A stretch of DNA of 64,000 nucleotides, taken from assembly GCF_009729035.1 (NCBI RefSeq), contig NZ_CP045483.1:248001-312000 (forward strand), given 5' to 3'. The position numbers were made by a program, and so were the translations under genes. Positions within the stretch are counted from its first letter, which is position 1, and the number at the start of each line of letters is the position of its first letter. The notes below the pieces were generated by a model. It made no database searches. It was not told the DNA's origin and worked only from the letters and a program-made list of their open reading frames with translations. This document shows positions 7,703 through 17,615 of the stretch, piece by piece. This DNA is from Stygiolobus azoricus (GTDB lineage Archaea > Thermoproteota > Thermoprotei_A > Sulfolobales > Sulfolobaceae).

Positions 7703-9754
7703 TCAAACTTTTCTATAGCACTCAGGTCTTGATTCATATATTAAGCCCTGCTTTCTCATATCCGTAATTAGTTTTTCTATGCTTTGTTTGTCTATGCCGA
7801 TACTTTCACCTTCTTTAATTATATCTTTAAACTTAGCACACTCATTAATGGACAGCGTATCAATTATTTCGAGGATTTTAGCCATTTTCTCTCTTGCACT
7901 CTTAGGCTTACCAGTCATTATAGTGTCTATGTCAATTTTACCTGACTCCACATCTAATCCGACGTTTTCTAAGAAGATTCTCATAATATTAATAGCCCTC
8001 TCAGCGTCTTCTTTAGTTACCTCGCTTTTTAACGCCATTTTAGCATAAGCCTCGGATATTCTTATTAACGCTTCTAACTGACGGGGTGTAATCATAATCG
8101 GAGAATCTACGCTTTCTACACTTTTACGTCTCATCTCTACGAAGAAATCTTGCAATAATTTTTTCGCCTCTTCACTTAGCTTTGGTGAGACGTTCTTCCT
8201 AGCATAGGCTATATATTTCTTTAATAAGTCTATATCGATTACACTTTGTGTATTATTTCTGTTTCCATGAACATTCAGAATATGTGATGCTAGATATACA
8301 TCGGATTCCCCAGGGTTATCAATCAAGATAAATATCAGGTCGAACCTTGAGAGTATCGTAGGAGGTAGATTAATGTTCTCCGCTATTCCTCTTTCCTTTA
8401 TGTATCTTCCTAATTTAGGGTTACCTGCAGCAATAACCGTAGCTCTCGCATTTAGCTTTGCTACAATACCAGCTTTAGCGATTGAGACGGTTTGTTGTTC
8501 CATAGCCTCATGAATAGCTACTCTGTCATCATCTCTCATTTTGTCTATCTCGTCAATTACGGCAATTCCTCCATCCGCTAAGACTAAAGCACCTGCCTCT
8601 AAGTAAAAATCTCCGCTGTTTTTATCTCTGGTTACGGTCGCTGTTAATCCCGCTGCTGTAGAACCTTTGCCGGTAGTGTAAACTGCTCTGGGTGCGACTC
8701 TTGATGCAAACTGTAATATCTGTGACTTAGCTGTACCCGGATCTCCTATAATTAAAACATGAATATCGCCTCTTATTCTAGTTCCGTCATTTAATATTTT
8801 ACTAACACCTCCAAATAACGCAAGGGCTATTGCTTCTTTTATTTCCCAATGACCATATATAGATGGTGCTATTGAGAATATTATTTTCTCCCTTATCCAT
8901 GGATCCTTAGCTAACTCCTTAATTTTCTTTTCATCTTCTTCGGATATTTTAACCTCGTCTAGTACTTTTTGAGATATCTCGATGCTATTAACTTTAAGGT
9001 AGAAATCGAATACGGACCTACTTCCTCTTTTTATTTGTGAATCTTTCTTAATCTCTAAAATTCCTACAATCTTCACCCTATCACCTGGTCTTGCTACGTC
9101 CACTAAATCGTCTTCAAACACAACTTCCAATTGTCTTGGTAATTGCCCAGGTGGTATTTCTTCTGGCCTTTCTTGTACTACTGCTTTCTGATAATCAATG
9201 AAAGTTGATTTGTCTTCAATTAATCTAAATTGCCCAGCTTTACCACATACTGGACATGTGGAAGGTAATTCTATTATTTCACCCATATCGTCATCAGGCC
9301 ATGAAAATTCTTGCATACAATCAGGGCTTATATGCTGATAAACCGCCTTGCTAAGTCGCTCCTTCACTGGTGTAGACTTTACTAAGATCCCTTCTATCGC
9401 GATAAGTTTGCCAATATCATTACTTCTTATTTTCCTTAGTTCTACGACTCTAGGTATATTTATTACTCTAAGGTGAATATTTGATATTTCGTATTGAAAT
9501 TGTGGATCTTTTTCTATAATGTAATCATAAATTTTTCTTTCAAGAATTGGAATGATCTCTTTGGGAGAAGTTATTAAGAGAGTGGCCAGTTCTTGATTGA
9601 AAGAGAATAAGTCTGCAAAATTTACATAGAAGCTTTTCTTTCTATAAGCTATTATTTCATTAATTTGATTTAAATAGGATTTACCTCTGTTGTCCTTAAA
9701 GGTAGTAATAAATTCTATGAATAATTCCCCATAGTCAACTTGTTTAGCTTCCAA
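7703..9754 (-). CDS. mcm: replicative helicase MCM
   Basis: The 683-residue homohexameric 3'-5' helicase of the archaeal replication fork. The N-terminal domain has the crenarchaeal zinc site H141, C146, C167, C170. The AAA+ core carries Walker A GDPGTAKSQ near residue 337, Walker B with DEIDKM near residue 396 and the arginine-finger region SRFDLIF near 456. The C-terminus is a winged helix. Size and motifs match Sulfolobus MCM, so it should be active. Its first codons overlap the end of gins23 by 11 bases, so partner subunits of the Cdc45-MCM-GINS complex are made together. Confidence 0.97.
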   Translation of the reverse strand: MEAKQVDYGELFIEFITTFKDNRGKSYLNQINEIIAYRKKSFYVNFADLFSFNQELATLLITSPKEIIPILERKIYDYIIEKDPQFQYEISNIHLRVINIPRVVELRKIRSNDIGKLIAIEGILVKSTPVKERLSKAVYQHISPDCMQEFSWPDDDMGEIIELPSTCPVCGKAGQFRLIEDKSTFIDYQKAVVQERPEEIPPGQLPRQLEVVFEDDLVDVARPGDRVKIVGILEIKKDSQIKRGSRSVFDFYLKVNSIEISQKVLDEVKISEEDEKKIKELAKDPWIREKIIFSIAPSIYGHWEIKEAIALALFGGVSKILNDGTRIRGDIHVLIIGDPGTAKSQILQFASRVAPRAVYTTGKGSTAAGLTATVTRDKNSGDFYLEAGALVLADGGIAVIDEIDKMRDDDRVAIHEAMEQQTVSIAKAGIVAKLNARATVIAAGNPKLGRYIKERGIAENINLPPTILSRFDLIFILIDNPGESDVYLASHILNVHGNRNNTQSVIDIDLLKKYIAYARKNVSPKLSEEAKKLLQDFFVEMRRKSVESVDSPIMITPRQLEALIRISEAYAKMALKSEVTKEDAERAINIMRIFLENVGLDVESGKIDIDTIMTGKPKSAREKMAKILEIIDTLSINECAKFKDIIKEGESIGIDKQSIEKLITDMRKQGLIYESRPECYRKV

Positions 9755-10244
9755 TTATATCACCTATTCCGCGTTCAATTACACTCTTTATTGTTTTATA
9801 CACTAAAAATTCTTCATTAGTCATTCTATCAATCAAACTTTCATCTGAAATATTGAGAAATGCTAACTGCATAATTTTCCTGATTCTGATAGAGACTATC
9901 TCATTTACCACTTGGTCTAATTTTCTAAGTAGCTCTAGTGCTTGTAAATCATTTTTTCCTTTTAATTCATCCCTTAAAAGTTGAACTCGATGATAAAAAT
10001 CCTTAGGAAGAGCTGAAAGAGATGCTGGGGTATTTATTGTTTGCTTCTCTTGGAATAGGATTCTGCCGAGTTCATCAATAGTAATCACATCAGTTATTTT
10101 AACAACGTTTCTCTTTTGTAATACTATACCTAACCACGTAGATACCTCATCTTCACTACCTTTTGATAGCACAATTTCTTCAAACCCATTGTCATATGGA
10201 CCCCAATCATCTAATACTAAGACCTTTTTTTTAGTAAGCATCAT
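9744..10244 (-). CDS. gins23: GINS complex subunit Gins23
   Basis: Subunit of the GINS tetramer that binds MCM and primase at the fork. The sequence KKKVLVLDDWGPYDNG at the N-terminus is the small B-domain, followed by the helical A-domain (LPKDFYHRVQLLRDEL). This subunit precedes mcm in Sulfolobus as it does here, while Gins15 is encoded elsewhere with primase. An in-frame GTG at 10280 would add 12 residues; ATG at 10244 is preferred because the B-domain begins directly after it and GATAAAAG lies about 20-28 bases upstream. The stop overlaps mcm. Confidence 0.85.
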   Translation of the reverse strand: MMLTKKKVLVLDDWGPYDNGFEEIVLSKGSEDEVSTWLGIVLQKRNVVKITDVITIDELGRILFQEKQTINTPASLSALPKDFYHRVQLLRDELKGKNDLQALELLRKLDQVVNEIVSIRIRKIMQLAFLNISDESLIDRMTNEEFLVYKTIKSVIERGIGDIIGS

Positions 10245-10300
10245 AACCCTATTAATAGCTTTTATCTTAGTAGTAATCACAAGTTAAGGTTTGTATAGTA

Positions 10301-10795
10301 GTGTTTAAAAGGTATACTATTGTGAACCCAGTTCTTTTAGTAACTGCTAGAAAGAACAAGGAAAATAAATGTATTATCGAGATCATGAATAGAATACTAA
10401 TTAGAGATATAAATGTTAAGATTGAAGAAGTAGTAAAAAATGTGTTTTTAGTGTACTCTAGCTTATCCCCAATGAAGGCATATGGACTTTTATTTTCTGC
10501 TCGTCCATCATGTATTGCTAAAGTATATCCAATTCATTTCATGATTCCGAGTACCCAAGAGGAAGAAATTATTCGAAAGACTATTGAAAACGCTAAAAAA
10601 ATTGTGAAGACTTCGTTTTACGTAGATTGCCACAAGAGGGGAATTGAAGTAAATTGTAGACAAATTGAGATAGGTATAGGGTTAGGTCTAAAGGGTTATG
10701 CTAAAGTTAATTTTAAGAAACCGGATTTTGTAGTTGTCATTAACGTTATTCCTAATATAGCTACAGTCTCGTATGTTAAAAATACTTTCGGTTAA
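10301..10795 (+). CDS. THUMP-domain protein, Tan1-like
   Basis: A 164-residue protein resembling the THUMP RNA-binding domain of the Tan1 family, the partner of the Kre33/TmcA-type tRNA cytidine acetyltransferase. The pattern FYVDCHKRGIEVNCRQIEIGIG near residue 108, followed by KVNFKKPDFVVVINVI, is the classic THUMP end. No methyltransferase or thiouridine synthase domain is attached, so it is probably an adaptor that presents tRNA. It starts with GTG at 10301, divergent from gins23, and ends 47 bases before orc1-2; its last codons contain a possible Orc1-2 site. Confidence 0.7.
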   Translation: MFKRYTIVNPVLLVTARKNKENKCIIEIMNRILIRDINVKIEEVVKNVFLVYSSLSPMKAYGLLFSARPSCIAKVYPIHFMIPSTQEEEIIRKTIENAKKIVKTSFYVDCHKRGIEVNCRQIEIGIGLGLKGYAKVNFKKPDFVVVINVIPNIATVSYVKNTFG

Positions 10796-10820
10796 CTCTC
10801 TCAGTTATGAAATATATAGT
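10784..10820 (+). promoter_or_regulatory. orc1-2 promoter with possible damage-response hexamer
   Basis: ATATATAG at 10813-10820 is 23-30 bases before the GTG start and suits a leaderless TATA box. ACTTTC at 10784-10789, inside the last codons of the upstream gene, matches the published ANTTTC motif bound by Orc1-2. The 9-base string ATACTTTCG is shared with the cedB promoter. The hexamer is short and AT-rich, so it could be chance. Confidence 0.4.
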
Positions 10821-10842
10821 ATTACTCGAAAATTAGATTTAG

Positions 10843-12102
10843 GTGAAAGTTTTGGTTGACATCAAAGACTTGATTGAAAATACCATTGAAGGTAGTACAG
10901 TGTTTAATAATCTATCAGTTCTTAATCCAGAACACATTCCTGCGAACTTACCCCACAGAGAGACGCAAATAAAAGAGCTTACTGTTTCGTTTAAAGATCT
11001 TATATTAAACCCTGGAGGAACTTCTATAAGGACAGTAATAGTAGGTAGAACCGGTACTGGAAAGACTGTAACCACCAAGAAATTCGGTAAGGAACTTCAA
11101 GATATTGCAAATAAAAAAGGGATAAGGTTATTCTACGTTCACGTTAATTGCCATAGGCAAAGAACTCTTTACCTTATGCTAATGGAGATAGCTCAGAGTC
11201 TAAGGTTACCATTACCTAACAGAGGCCTTTCCTCGCAAGAAACTTTCAAGTTAATTTACGACTACTTAGAGAGGAAAAATATACATCTACTATTAACCTT
11301 AGATGAATTTGACTATTTCATTAGTACATCTCCCGTAGAAGATATATATTTCTTGGTAAGGATATATGACGAATTAAATGTAAACGTAAAAAGACTTCAC
11401 TATATTTTTATAGTTAGAGAACTGACAAGCCTTTCAAGTCTTGATAAGAGCATTAAAGACCATATAATTAAGAACGTTATAGAGTTTCCGCCTTATAGTT
11501 CTTTCCAACTTTATGATATATTACAAGACAGAATAGTTAATGAAAAAGCATTTAAACAGAACACAGTTACTGACGAAGCAGTCAAGTTCATTTCTGACAT
11601 TCATGGAGCGGACAAAGGAGGAAGTGGAAACGCAAGACTTGCAATAGAAACATTGGAATTAGCTGGAAGAATAGCTGACGCCGAAAGTTCGCCTATAATA
11701 ACAATTGAGCATGCAAAAAAAGCTAACTCAAAAATTAACCCAGAAATAAGCATTATCACAGATACGATAAGAGACTTAGACTTACATTACCTACTTTTGC
11801 TAAAAGCAATCTCGTCTTTACATAAAAAATACGAAGAAGACTTCTTCTCTATGGGAAAAGTAGAAGAAGAGTACAGAAATATAAGCTCTTTATTAGGTGA
11901 AGAACCAAGAAGACATACACAGTTATTCGAATATATTAGGAGGCTAAAGCTAATGGGACTAATAATAACTCGACACAGTGGTAAAGGAATGAGAGGAAGA
12001 ACTACACTTATATCCTTACCAGTTCCAGTCTCAGTAGAGTTAGAAAACCTTCTGGATCAGGAAATAAAAAGGAGGTTACAGAAATCACAAGTGAACTCCT
12101 AA
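10843..12102 (+). CDS. cdc6-2: Orc1/Cdc6 protein of the Orc1-2 type
   Basis: A 419-residue AAA+ protein with C-terminal winged helix. Walker A GRTGTGKT is at residues 68-75 and Walker B with DEFD at 154-157. Of the three Sulfolobus paralogues it is taken as Orc1-2 (Cdc6-2) because that copy sits beside gins23 and mcm. In Sulfolobus islandicus Orc1-2 is the activator of the DNA-damage response rather than an origin initiator. No array of origin repeats was seen nearby. The start is GTG at 10843, with a TATA-like ATATATAG at 10813-10820 suggesting a leaderless message. The 3' end carries a Shine-Dalgarno sequence for a small downstream gene. Confidence 0.88.
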   Translation: MKVLVDIKDLIENTIEGSTVFNNLSVLNPEHIPANLPHRETQIKELTVSFKDLILNPGGTSIRTVIVGRTGTGKTVTTKKFGKELQDIANKKGIRLFYVHVNCHRQRTLYLMLMEIAQSLRLPLPNRGLSSQETFKLIYDYLERKNIHLLLTLDEFDYFISTSPVEDIYFLVRIYDELNVNVKRLHYIFIVRELTSLSSLDKSIKDHIIKNVIEFPPYSSFQLYDILQDRIVNEKAFKQNTVTDEAVKFISDIHGADKGGSGNARLAIETLELAGRIADAESSPIITIEHAKKANSKINPEISIITDTIRDLDLHYLLLLKAISSLHKKYEEDFFSMGKVEEEYRNISSLLGEEPRRHTQLFEYIRRLKLMGLIITRHSGKGMRGRTTLISLPVPVSVELENLLDQEIKRRLQKSQVNS

Positions 12103-12341
12103 ATGCAGAAATTATAAGAATACTCCTTGTCCTATTCAAGGAAGAAGAAATAAGTATAAGTAAGCTGTATAAAAAAACAAGAATTAATTATAAAAAATTA
12201 GAAAAAGATTTGGAATTACTTGAAGACAAACACATCGTTGATATAATAAAGGGTGATAAGTCTAAAATAATTAGGCTAAACTACTCAAACCCTAAAGTGA
12301 TAATATTAAAAAACTTGTTTGAGGAATTGGAAAATATATGA
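12084..12341 (+). CDS. small winged-helix protein, apparent ATC start
   Basis: This frame opens in the end of orc1-2 and codes for 85 residues from ATC at 12084. It reads ITSELLNAEIIRILLVLFKE, then ISISKLYKKTRINYKKLEKD and DKHIVDIIKG, a good helix-helix-recognition helix-wing plan for an ArsR/MarR-like DNA-binding domain. There is no ATG, GTG or TTG in frame before the domain. A GGAGGT Shine-Dalgarno at 12071-12076 is seven bases before the ATC, ideal spacing. The stop overlaps moaC as ATGA. Alternatives are a -1 frameshift from orc1-2, a start at another AT-rich codon, or a sequencing error. Coding quality is clear; the start is the uncertain part. Confidence 0.6.
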   Translation: MTSELLNAEIIRILLVLFKEEEISISKLYKKTRINYKKLEKDLELLEDKHIVDIIKGDKSKIIRLNYSNPKVIILKNLFEELENI

Positions 12342-12796
12342 CAGAAGCAAAAATAGTAGACATTTCTAAGAAAGACGTAATCTTAAGGGAAGCTATAGCA
12401 GAGGGTTTTATAAAACTTAAGAAAGAGACGCTTTCTCTAATAAGAGAGAGTAAAGTGGAAAAGGGAGACGTAATCAATACCGCTAAAGTTGCAGGCTTTC
12501 TAGCTGCTAAGAAGACTTCTGAATTAATCCCTATGTGTCATCCTATTCCGCTAGAATTTGTAGATATCGACATAAAGATTGAAGACGAAGGACTAAGAGT
12601 AATTACAACCGTAAAAGCTCACTATAAGACTGGGGTAGAAATGGAAGCTCTTACAGCTACCTCGATAGCATTATTAACTATATGGGATATGGTCAAGAAA
12701 TATGAAAAAGATTCTCAAGGCCAATACCCAGAAACTCAGATATCTTATATCAGGGTTATTAGAAAGACTAAGATCTACGACGATAATACCTCCTAG
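12338..12796 (+). CDS. moaC: cyclic pyranopterin monophosphate synthase MoaC
   Basis: Converts 3',8-cyclo-7,8-dihydro-GTP to cyclic pyranopterin monophosphate in molybdenum/tungsten cofactor synthesis. The 152-residue protein has the family signatures [24 protein letters not shown] near residue 47 (given here as conserved Lys, Cys and His) and [17 protein letters not shown] near residue 90. It starts with ATG in an ATGA overlap with the small winged-helix gene, so it is probably translated after it. The 3' end overlaps the convergent rfcL gene by 29 bases. Confidence 0.93.
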   Translation: MTEAKIVDISKKDVILREAIAEGFIKLKKETLSLIRESKVEKGDVINTAKVAGFLAAKKTSELIPMCHPIPLEFVDIDIKIEDEGLRVITTVKAHYKTGVEMEALTATSIALLTIWDMVKKYEKDSQGQYPETQISYIRVIRKTKIYDDNTS

Positions 12797-14087
12797 TCCC
12801 TGTTTTACCCGCTCTTGATCCTGAAGCCTCACTTTCTTCACTAGGTTTCTCGCCCGATAAAGTCGAGATAATCTTCTTTTCTCCCTCTGTAAGTTCTAGT
12901 TCTTTATCTATTTTATCCTTATACTTCTTATAATATTGAACTAAATAAGGTAAGATTCCTTCTAATGTTTTTGTTGAAGAATTGTGTAAATGATTTGATA
13001 TCTTTCTAAGTAGGTTATCTAGATACTCTCTGTTTTCCTTGCTTTTAGCTAATAACTGGATATATTGTGGAAACTGATACTTAACCCATTTAGCCTTATA
13101 AGTAGGTTTCTTCTTTTCTAAAGATGCAAAAGCTACTCCAGGACCCATCAAATCAAAAACATAAGATAAAAGATCCCATTCACCTTTCTTAGCTCTACTT
13201 AAAAATATAGACGCTCTACTAAGAGCGTCATAAGCTCTCCATATGTCTTCTAAAGCCTCATACTGTAAAGGAATGTTTTCATCTAACCATCTCATGAGGA
13301 GCTCATAATCAATTTGAGTACTAGTGGCGGCGTTCTTAGCTTGCCAATAATATTTAGCCCAAAATATATCTCTAAGTGCTTCAAAGGGATCAAGTTCTCT
13401 ATCCTTCTTCCTTACTAATTCTTTTACAGTTTCAGCTGTTACTTTACCGTAACCTTCAGCTACTCCTTGTAACATATTTATTGCGTATCTTGCATCTCCT
13501 TCACTTTGTTCTACGATGTAGTCTAGTGCATCATCACTACATTGAATTTTTTCCGCGTCACAAATCTTTTTTAAAATCCTCCTCATGGGATACTTAGTAA
13601 GCCTCTTCAGCTCAATCATCTTTACAGCGTTCCTAAGAGGCCTTAGTGACGGATCCCACGGATCATTAGCAGTTAGAATTATAGGATATTTTGTCTTTTG
13701 AATTAACTCTAAAATCGCATCTATTGCGCCCGCATCTTCTCTAGAATTAATTCCGTCAACCTCATCCAAAAGTATAAGCTTACCTCTTACACCGAATAAA
13801 GAACCAGTAATGGCTGCTTGTTCGGCTATACTTCTTATTTGCATGATGTTTCTTGTATCACTTGCATTCATTTCTATTAATTCTAGTTTGTAATCTCTAG
13901 CTAAGGCTTCTGCTATTGTTGTTTTACCTACACCTGGAGGTCCATAAAGTAAGATAGCTTTCGAAGTGGGGTTTTTACTGTTTAACCAACTTTCGATCCA
14001 TTCCTTAATTTCCTTCTTCACATCATCCTGATTCTCTATATCTTGCAAAGATTTAGGTCTATATTTTAAAAACCACTGTAAGGGCAA
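12768..14087 (-). CDS. rfcL: replication factor C large subunit
   Basis: Large subunit of the PCNA clamp loader. The 439-residue AAA+ protein begins [16 protein letters not shown], with Walker [10 protein letters not shown] at 49-57 and Walker B LLDEVDG near 106. It has the typical collar domain and a charged tail rich in Glu, Ser and then Arg ([10 protein letters not shown]). It starts with TTG at 14087, immediately after the rfcS stop, and forms an operon with it in the order rfcS-rfcL. One large and four small subunits form the archaeal complex. Confidence 0.95.
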   Translation of the reverse strand: MPLQWFLKYRPKSLQDIENQDDVKKEIKEWIESWLNSKNPTSKAILLYGPPGVGKTTIAEALARDYKLELIEMNASDTRNIMQIRSIAEQAAITGSLFGVRGKLILLDEVDGINSREDAGAIDAILELIQKTKYPIILTANDPWDPSLRPLRNAVKMIELKRLTKYPMRRILKKICDAEKIQCSDDALDYIVEQSEGDARYAINMLQGVAEGYGKVTAETVKELVRKKDRELDPFEALRDIFWAKYYWQAKNAATSTQIDYELLMRWLDENIPLQYEALEDIWRAYDALSRASIFLSRAKKGEWDLLSYVFDLMGPGVAFASLEKKKPTYKAKWVKYQFPQYIQLLAKSKENREYLDNLLRKISNHLHNSSTKTLEGILPYLVQYYKKYKDKIDKELELTEGEKKIISTLSGEKPSEESEASGSRAGKTGTRRYYRRRS

Positions 14088-15065
<978 letters not shown>

Positions 15066-15070
15066 TTACT

Positions 15071-15520
15071 TCACCTTCTTTTATACTTGCCCATTATAAC
15101 CCCTTTATCAATTATGTGTCCTTCCATCATACTTTTTAATTCATCAGCAGTAACTCCGTGCTTCTCGGGTAGCTCTACATCTAAAGCGTAAACGTTGAAG
15201 TAATATCTATGTGGAGGATGCGTCTTGGGCGGACATGGACCTCCATATCCAACACGACCAAAATCATTTATCCCTTGGATCATGGAAGAAAGCTTTGTCG
15301 CTTTTGGTATGTTCTTAGGTAATTTATTATCCTTAATATTATAAATCACCCAATGTATAAAAGTCCCTCCTGGAGCATCTGGATCTTCCACTATTATAGC
15401 GTAACTTTTTGCACCAGTTACATTATCCCATTCTAGATCAGGAGAAATATCAGAGCCGTCACAAGTATATTCTTGAGGAATAATATCTTCATTTTTAAAT
15501 GAACTACTTTTAACGTTCAT
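15071..15520 (-). CDS. PEBP family (YbhB/YbcL-type) protein
   Basis: A 149-residue phosphatidylethanolamine-binding-protein fold. Family motifs are seen: IPQEYTCDGSDISPDLEW near residue 14, VEDPDAPGGTFIHWVIYNI near residue 45 and GYGGPCPPKTHPPHRYYFNVYALD near residue 92 (DPD, HW and the PP-H region). These form an anion pocket in YbhB-like proteins. It has no signal peptide, so it is probably cytoplasmic. Its biological role in archaea is not established. It lies directly upstream of rfcS, probably in the same transcript. Confidence 0.88.
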   Translation of the reverse strand: MNVKSSSFKNEDIIPQEYTCDGSDISPDLEWDNVTGAKSYAIIVEDPDAPGGTFIHWVIYNIKDNKLPKNIPKATKLSSMIQGINDFGRVGYGGPCPPKTHPPHRYYFNVYALDVELPEKHGVTADELKSMMEGHIIDKGVIMGKYKRR

Positions 15521-15550
15521 AAAGAGAATTACAAGTGCAAAAATAAAACA

Positions 15551-16189
15551 CTAACTCTGCTTCTTGTTTAAGTAAAATTCTTGCTCCTGATGCCCTTGCT
15601 TAGTTATTTTTGTAACAATTACACCAGTACCGGTGTAAGGATCTCTTTTTAACGACGAGAATATAGCCCTTTTAGCCAGTTCAGCTGCTTCATCTAAAGT
15701 AAGATCTGGTCTATAACTATCTTCTATAACACCAATGGCCTCTACGGAGCCAGATCCCGTAGCCGTATAATCTTCTTCTGTGAAATCGCCTAGATAGTCG
15801 AGATTATATAGCCTAGGCTTCTCGTCAACCCCTCCTATAAGTATTTGAACTAAGTACGGAAAATACTTAGACGTTGATAGTAAGGTAGCTAAGTATGTAG
15901 CTAAAGCCTTAACAGTAATAGGCCTAACACCCGTTATTTTATTGTAATGGTACATATTTTTCAATATATTGTAAATATATTGTAAGTCAGCTACACTTCC
16001 AGCTGTTGTAATTCCAATATTGTCAGATATATATAAGACCTTCCTAACGTACTTATGTGCAACATAAAAACCTGCGCTAGCCCTTCTATCTGCAGCTAGG
16101 ACAACCCCATTTCTAGTCTTTATACCTACTGTTGTAGTTCCTTTCAAGATTTTGTTATGAATATCGATATTCTGAGGCAATCTACTCAT
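15551..16189 (-). CDS. psmB: 20S proteasome beta subunit, active type
   Basis: Catalytic-ring subunit of the archaeal proteasome. A propeptide of 17 residues (ending NKILKG) precedes [11 protein letters not shown]; cleavage before the Thr exposes the nucleophile. Counting from that Thr, the catalytic Asp17 (AADRRAS) and Lys33 (YVRK) are present, so this copy should be active. Sulfolobus also carries a second, less active beta gene, which is not in this window. The [12 protein letters not shown] segment near residue 127 of the precursor is typical of the fold. It stands alone between the PEBP and amidase genes on the same strand. Confidence 0.93.
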   Translation of the reverse strand: MSRLPQNIDIHNKILKGTTTVGIKTRNGVVLAADRRASAGFYVAHKYVRKVLYISDNIGITTAGSVADLQYIYNILKNMYHYNKITGVRPITVKALATYLATLLSTSKYFPYLVQILIGGVDEKPRLYNLDYLGDFTEEDYTATGSGSVEAIGVIEDSYRPDLTLDEAAELAKRAIFSSLKRDPYTGTGVIVTKITKQGHQEQEFYLNKKQS

Positions 16190-16217
16190 TTCACAAAACC
16201 CTAATTTTATTCACCTA

Positions 16218-17402
16218 TCAGTTACTAATAAATCCAACAATGCCTAAAATACGTTCAGCGATATCAAGCACTACGCCGTCTTCATAAGGTAAACCGCTAA
16301 TCATTAAACCTATAGGTAATCCATTAATTCTTTCAACTGGTATAGATATTGATGGAGCTCCCACAACGTTAAAGATTTCCGTATTACTAACCAAAATATC
16401 CCTATATTCTAGTTCTCGTCCTACTACGTCCGATATCTTAGGTGCAGAAGTTTTCGTGGTAGGCGAGATCAAAACATCAACCTTGTTAAACATTTTAATA
16501 TATTCTTCTATTATAATCCTTCTTATTCTCATAGCATCAACATACTCATACCCGGGAATTAAACTTCCCATCTCCAATAATTTTTTGACATCATCAAAAT
16601 ATCTATTCTTATTCTGATTAAACCAGTTCTTGTGATAAGAATAAGCTTCTGAGAGAGCTATCACTTTCCTCACATAAGGAGAATATTTTCTAACGATTTG
16701 ACTATCAATATCGACTATGTCATAATAACTGGATAATTTATTTATAAAATTAAGAAGAGATTTAGATGCTTGATCTTCTCCAAATAGAAACATACCCAAT
16801 TTGGGTTTTCTCTTGGCTTGATATGTAAAAGGTAGTTTATCCTCAACTACTGAATCTAAAACCTTATAGAGAACTTTCATATCTCTAACTAGAAAACCTA
16901 TAGTATCAAAAGTCCAACTAAAGGGAATAACCCCGTCAGTCGGAATTAAGCCAGTTGTAGGCTTATACCCTATAACACCACAAAGGGATGCCGGAATTCT
17001 GATAGACCCACCCGTATCTGTCCCTACGCCTACGTCAGCTAAACCTAACGCTACAGCTACCGCAGAACCACCACTAGATCCTCCTGAAATTCTTTCAGGA
17101 TCTATAGGGTTTTTAGCAGGGCCTATGACCGATGATGTGTTAGTTGCTCCCATAGCAAATTCATGTGTGTTTGACTTCCCTACTATTTCTCCTCCTTCAT
17201 CTAAAATTTTCTGTGTTATTGAAGCGTTTTTTGTAGGTATATGTTTAAAAAACCTTGAACCTGCAGTAGTAGGTAATCCTTGAACATTTATTATATCCTT
17301 TATTGCAAATTTAAGCCCGCTTAGTTTACCTCTCTCCTTACCCTTGACCCTTTGGAGTGTAATAAAGATATTGTACTTTGAATTTAAGCTTTCTAAACTC
17401 AT
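16218..17402 (-). CDS. amidase-signature family hydrolase
   Basis: A 394-residue amidase-signature enzyme. The Ser-cisSer-Lys triad is visible: Lys in KFAIKDIINVQG near residue 33, the GGSSGGSAVA segment near residue 108 and GVGTDTGGSIRIPA near residue 126. The protein is shorter than GatA and lacks its N-terminal helix, so it is probably a free amidase rather than the glutaminase of the tRNA amidotransferase, although gatB is encoded elsewhere in this window. Substrate unknown. The start is ATG at 17402. Confidence 0.85.
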   Translation of the reverse strand: MSLESLNSKYNIFITLQRVKGKERGKLSGLKFAIKDIINVQGLPTTAGSRFFKHIPTKNASITQKILDEGGEIVGKSNTHEFAMGATNTSSVIGPAKNPIDPERISGGSSGGSAVAVALGLADVGVGTDTGGSIRIPASLCGVIGYKPTTGLIPTDGVIPFSWTFDTIGFLVRDMKVLYKVLDSVVEDKLPFTYQAKRKPKLGMFLFGEDQASKSLLNFINKLSSYYDIVDIDSQIVRKYSPYVRKVIALSEAYSYHKNWFNQNKNRYFDDVKKLLEMGSLIPGYEYVDAMRIRRIIIEEYIKMFNKVDVLISPTTKTSAPKISDVVGRELEYRDILVSNTEIFNVVGAPSISIPVERINGLPIGLMISGLPYEDGVVLDIAERILGIVGFISN

Positions 17403-17583
17403 CTTTGGTCACACAAAATAACGGTTCTGGGAGTTCGATCTCACTATTATTCTCCATAATATACACTTAATAGTTTCCGCTGTGATATTTTAAAATTTTA
17501 TCTTGAAAATTTATTGTTTATTATTCACTTATTAATTTTTATTTCATTACAGTTAATAAATTAATCTACATGTAGTAGCTAAA

Positions 17584-17615
17584 TATTTATATTGTTTGTA
17601 CAACTTAAACTTATC
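17584..17615 (+). promoter_or_regulatory. promoter of the acryloyl-CoA reductase-like gene
   Basis: TATTTATA at 17584-17591 lies 25-32 bases before ATG 17616, the right spacing for a leaderless message. It supports ATG 17616 over an in-frame codon at 17592 that falls inside the box. Confidence 0.55.

Noticed and set aside
10828-10833. GAAAAT as an Orc1-2 site in the orc1-2 promoter
   Set aside because: It fits the reverse complement of ANTTTC but lies downstream of the TATA box, and a degenerate hexamer is expected by chance in this AT-rich DNA.
10790-12110. Replication origin at the Orc1/Cdc6 gene
   Set aside because: The flanks are short coding-packed intervals without repeated origin-recognition boxes or a long AT-rich unwinding stretch, and the Orc1-2 type is not the origin-linked paralogue in Sulfolobus.
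17330-17460. Short frame upstream of and overlapping the amidase start (starting near 17456 on the minus strand)
   Set aside because: About 39 codons in another frame; the amidase already begins with a plausible family N-terminus, so neither a frameshift nor a leader peptide is needed.
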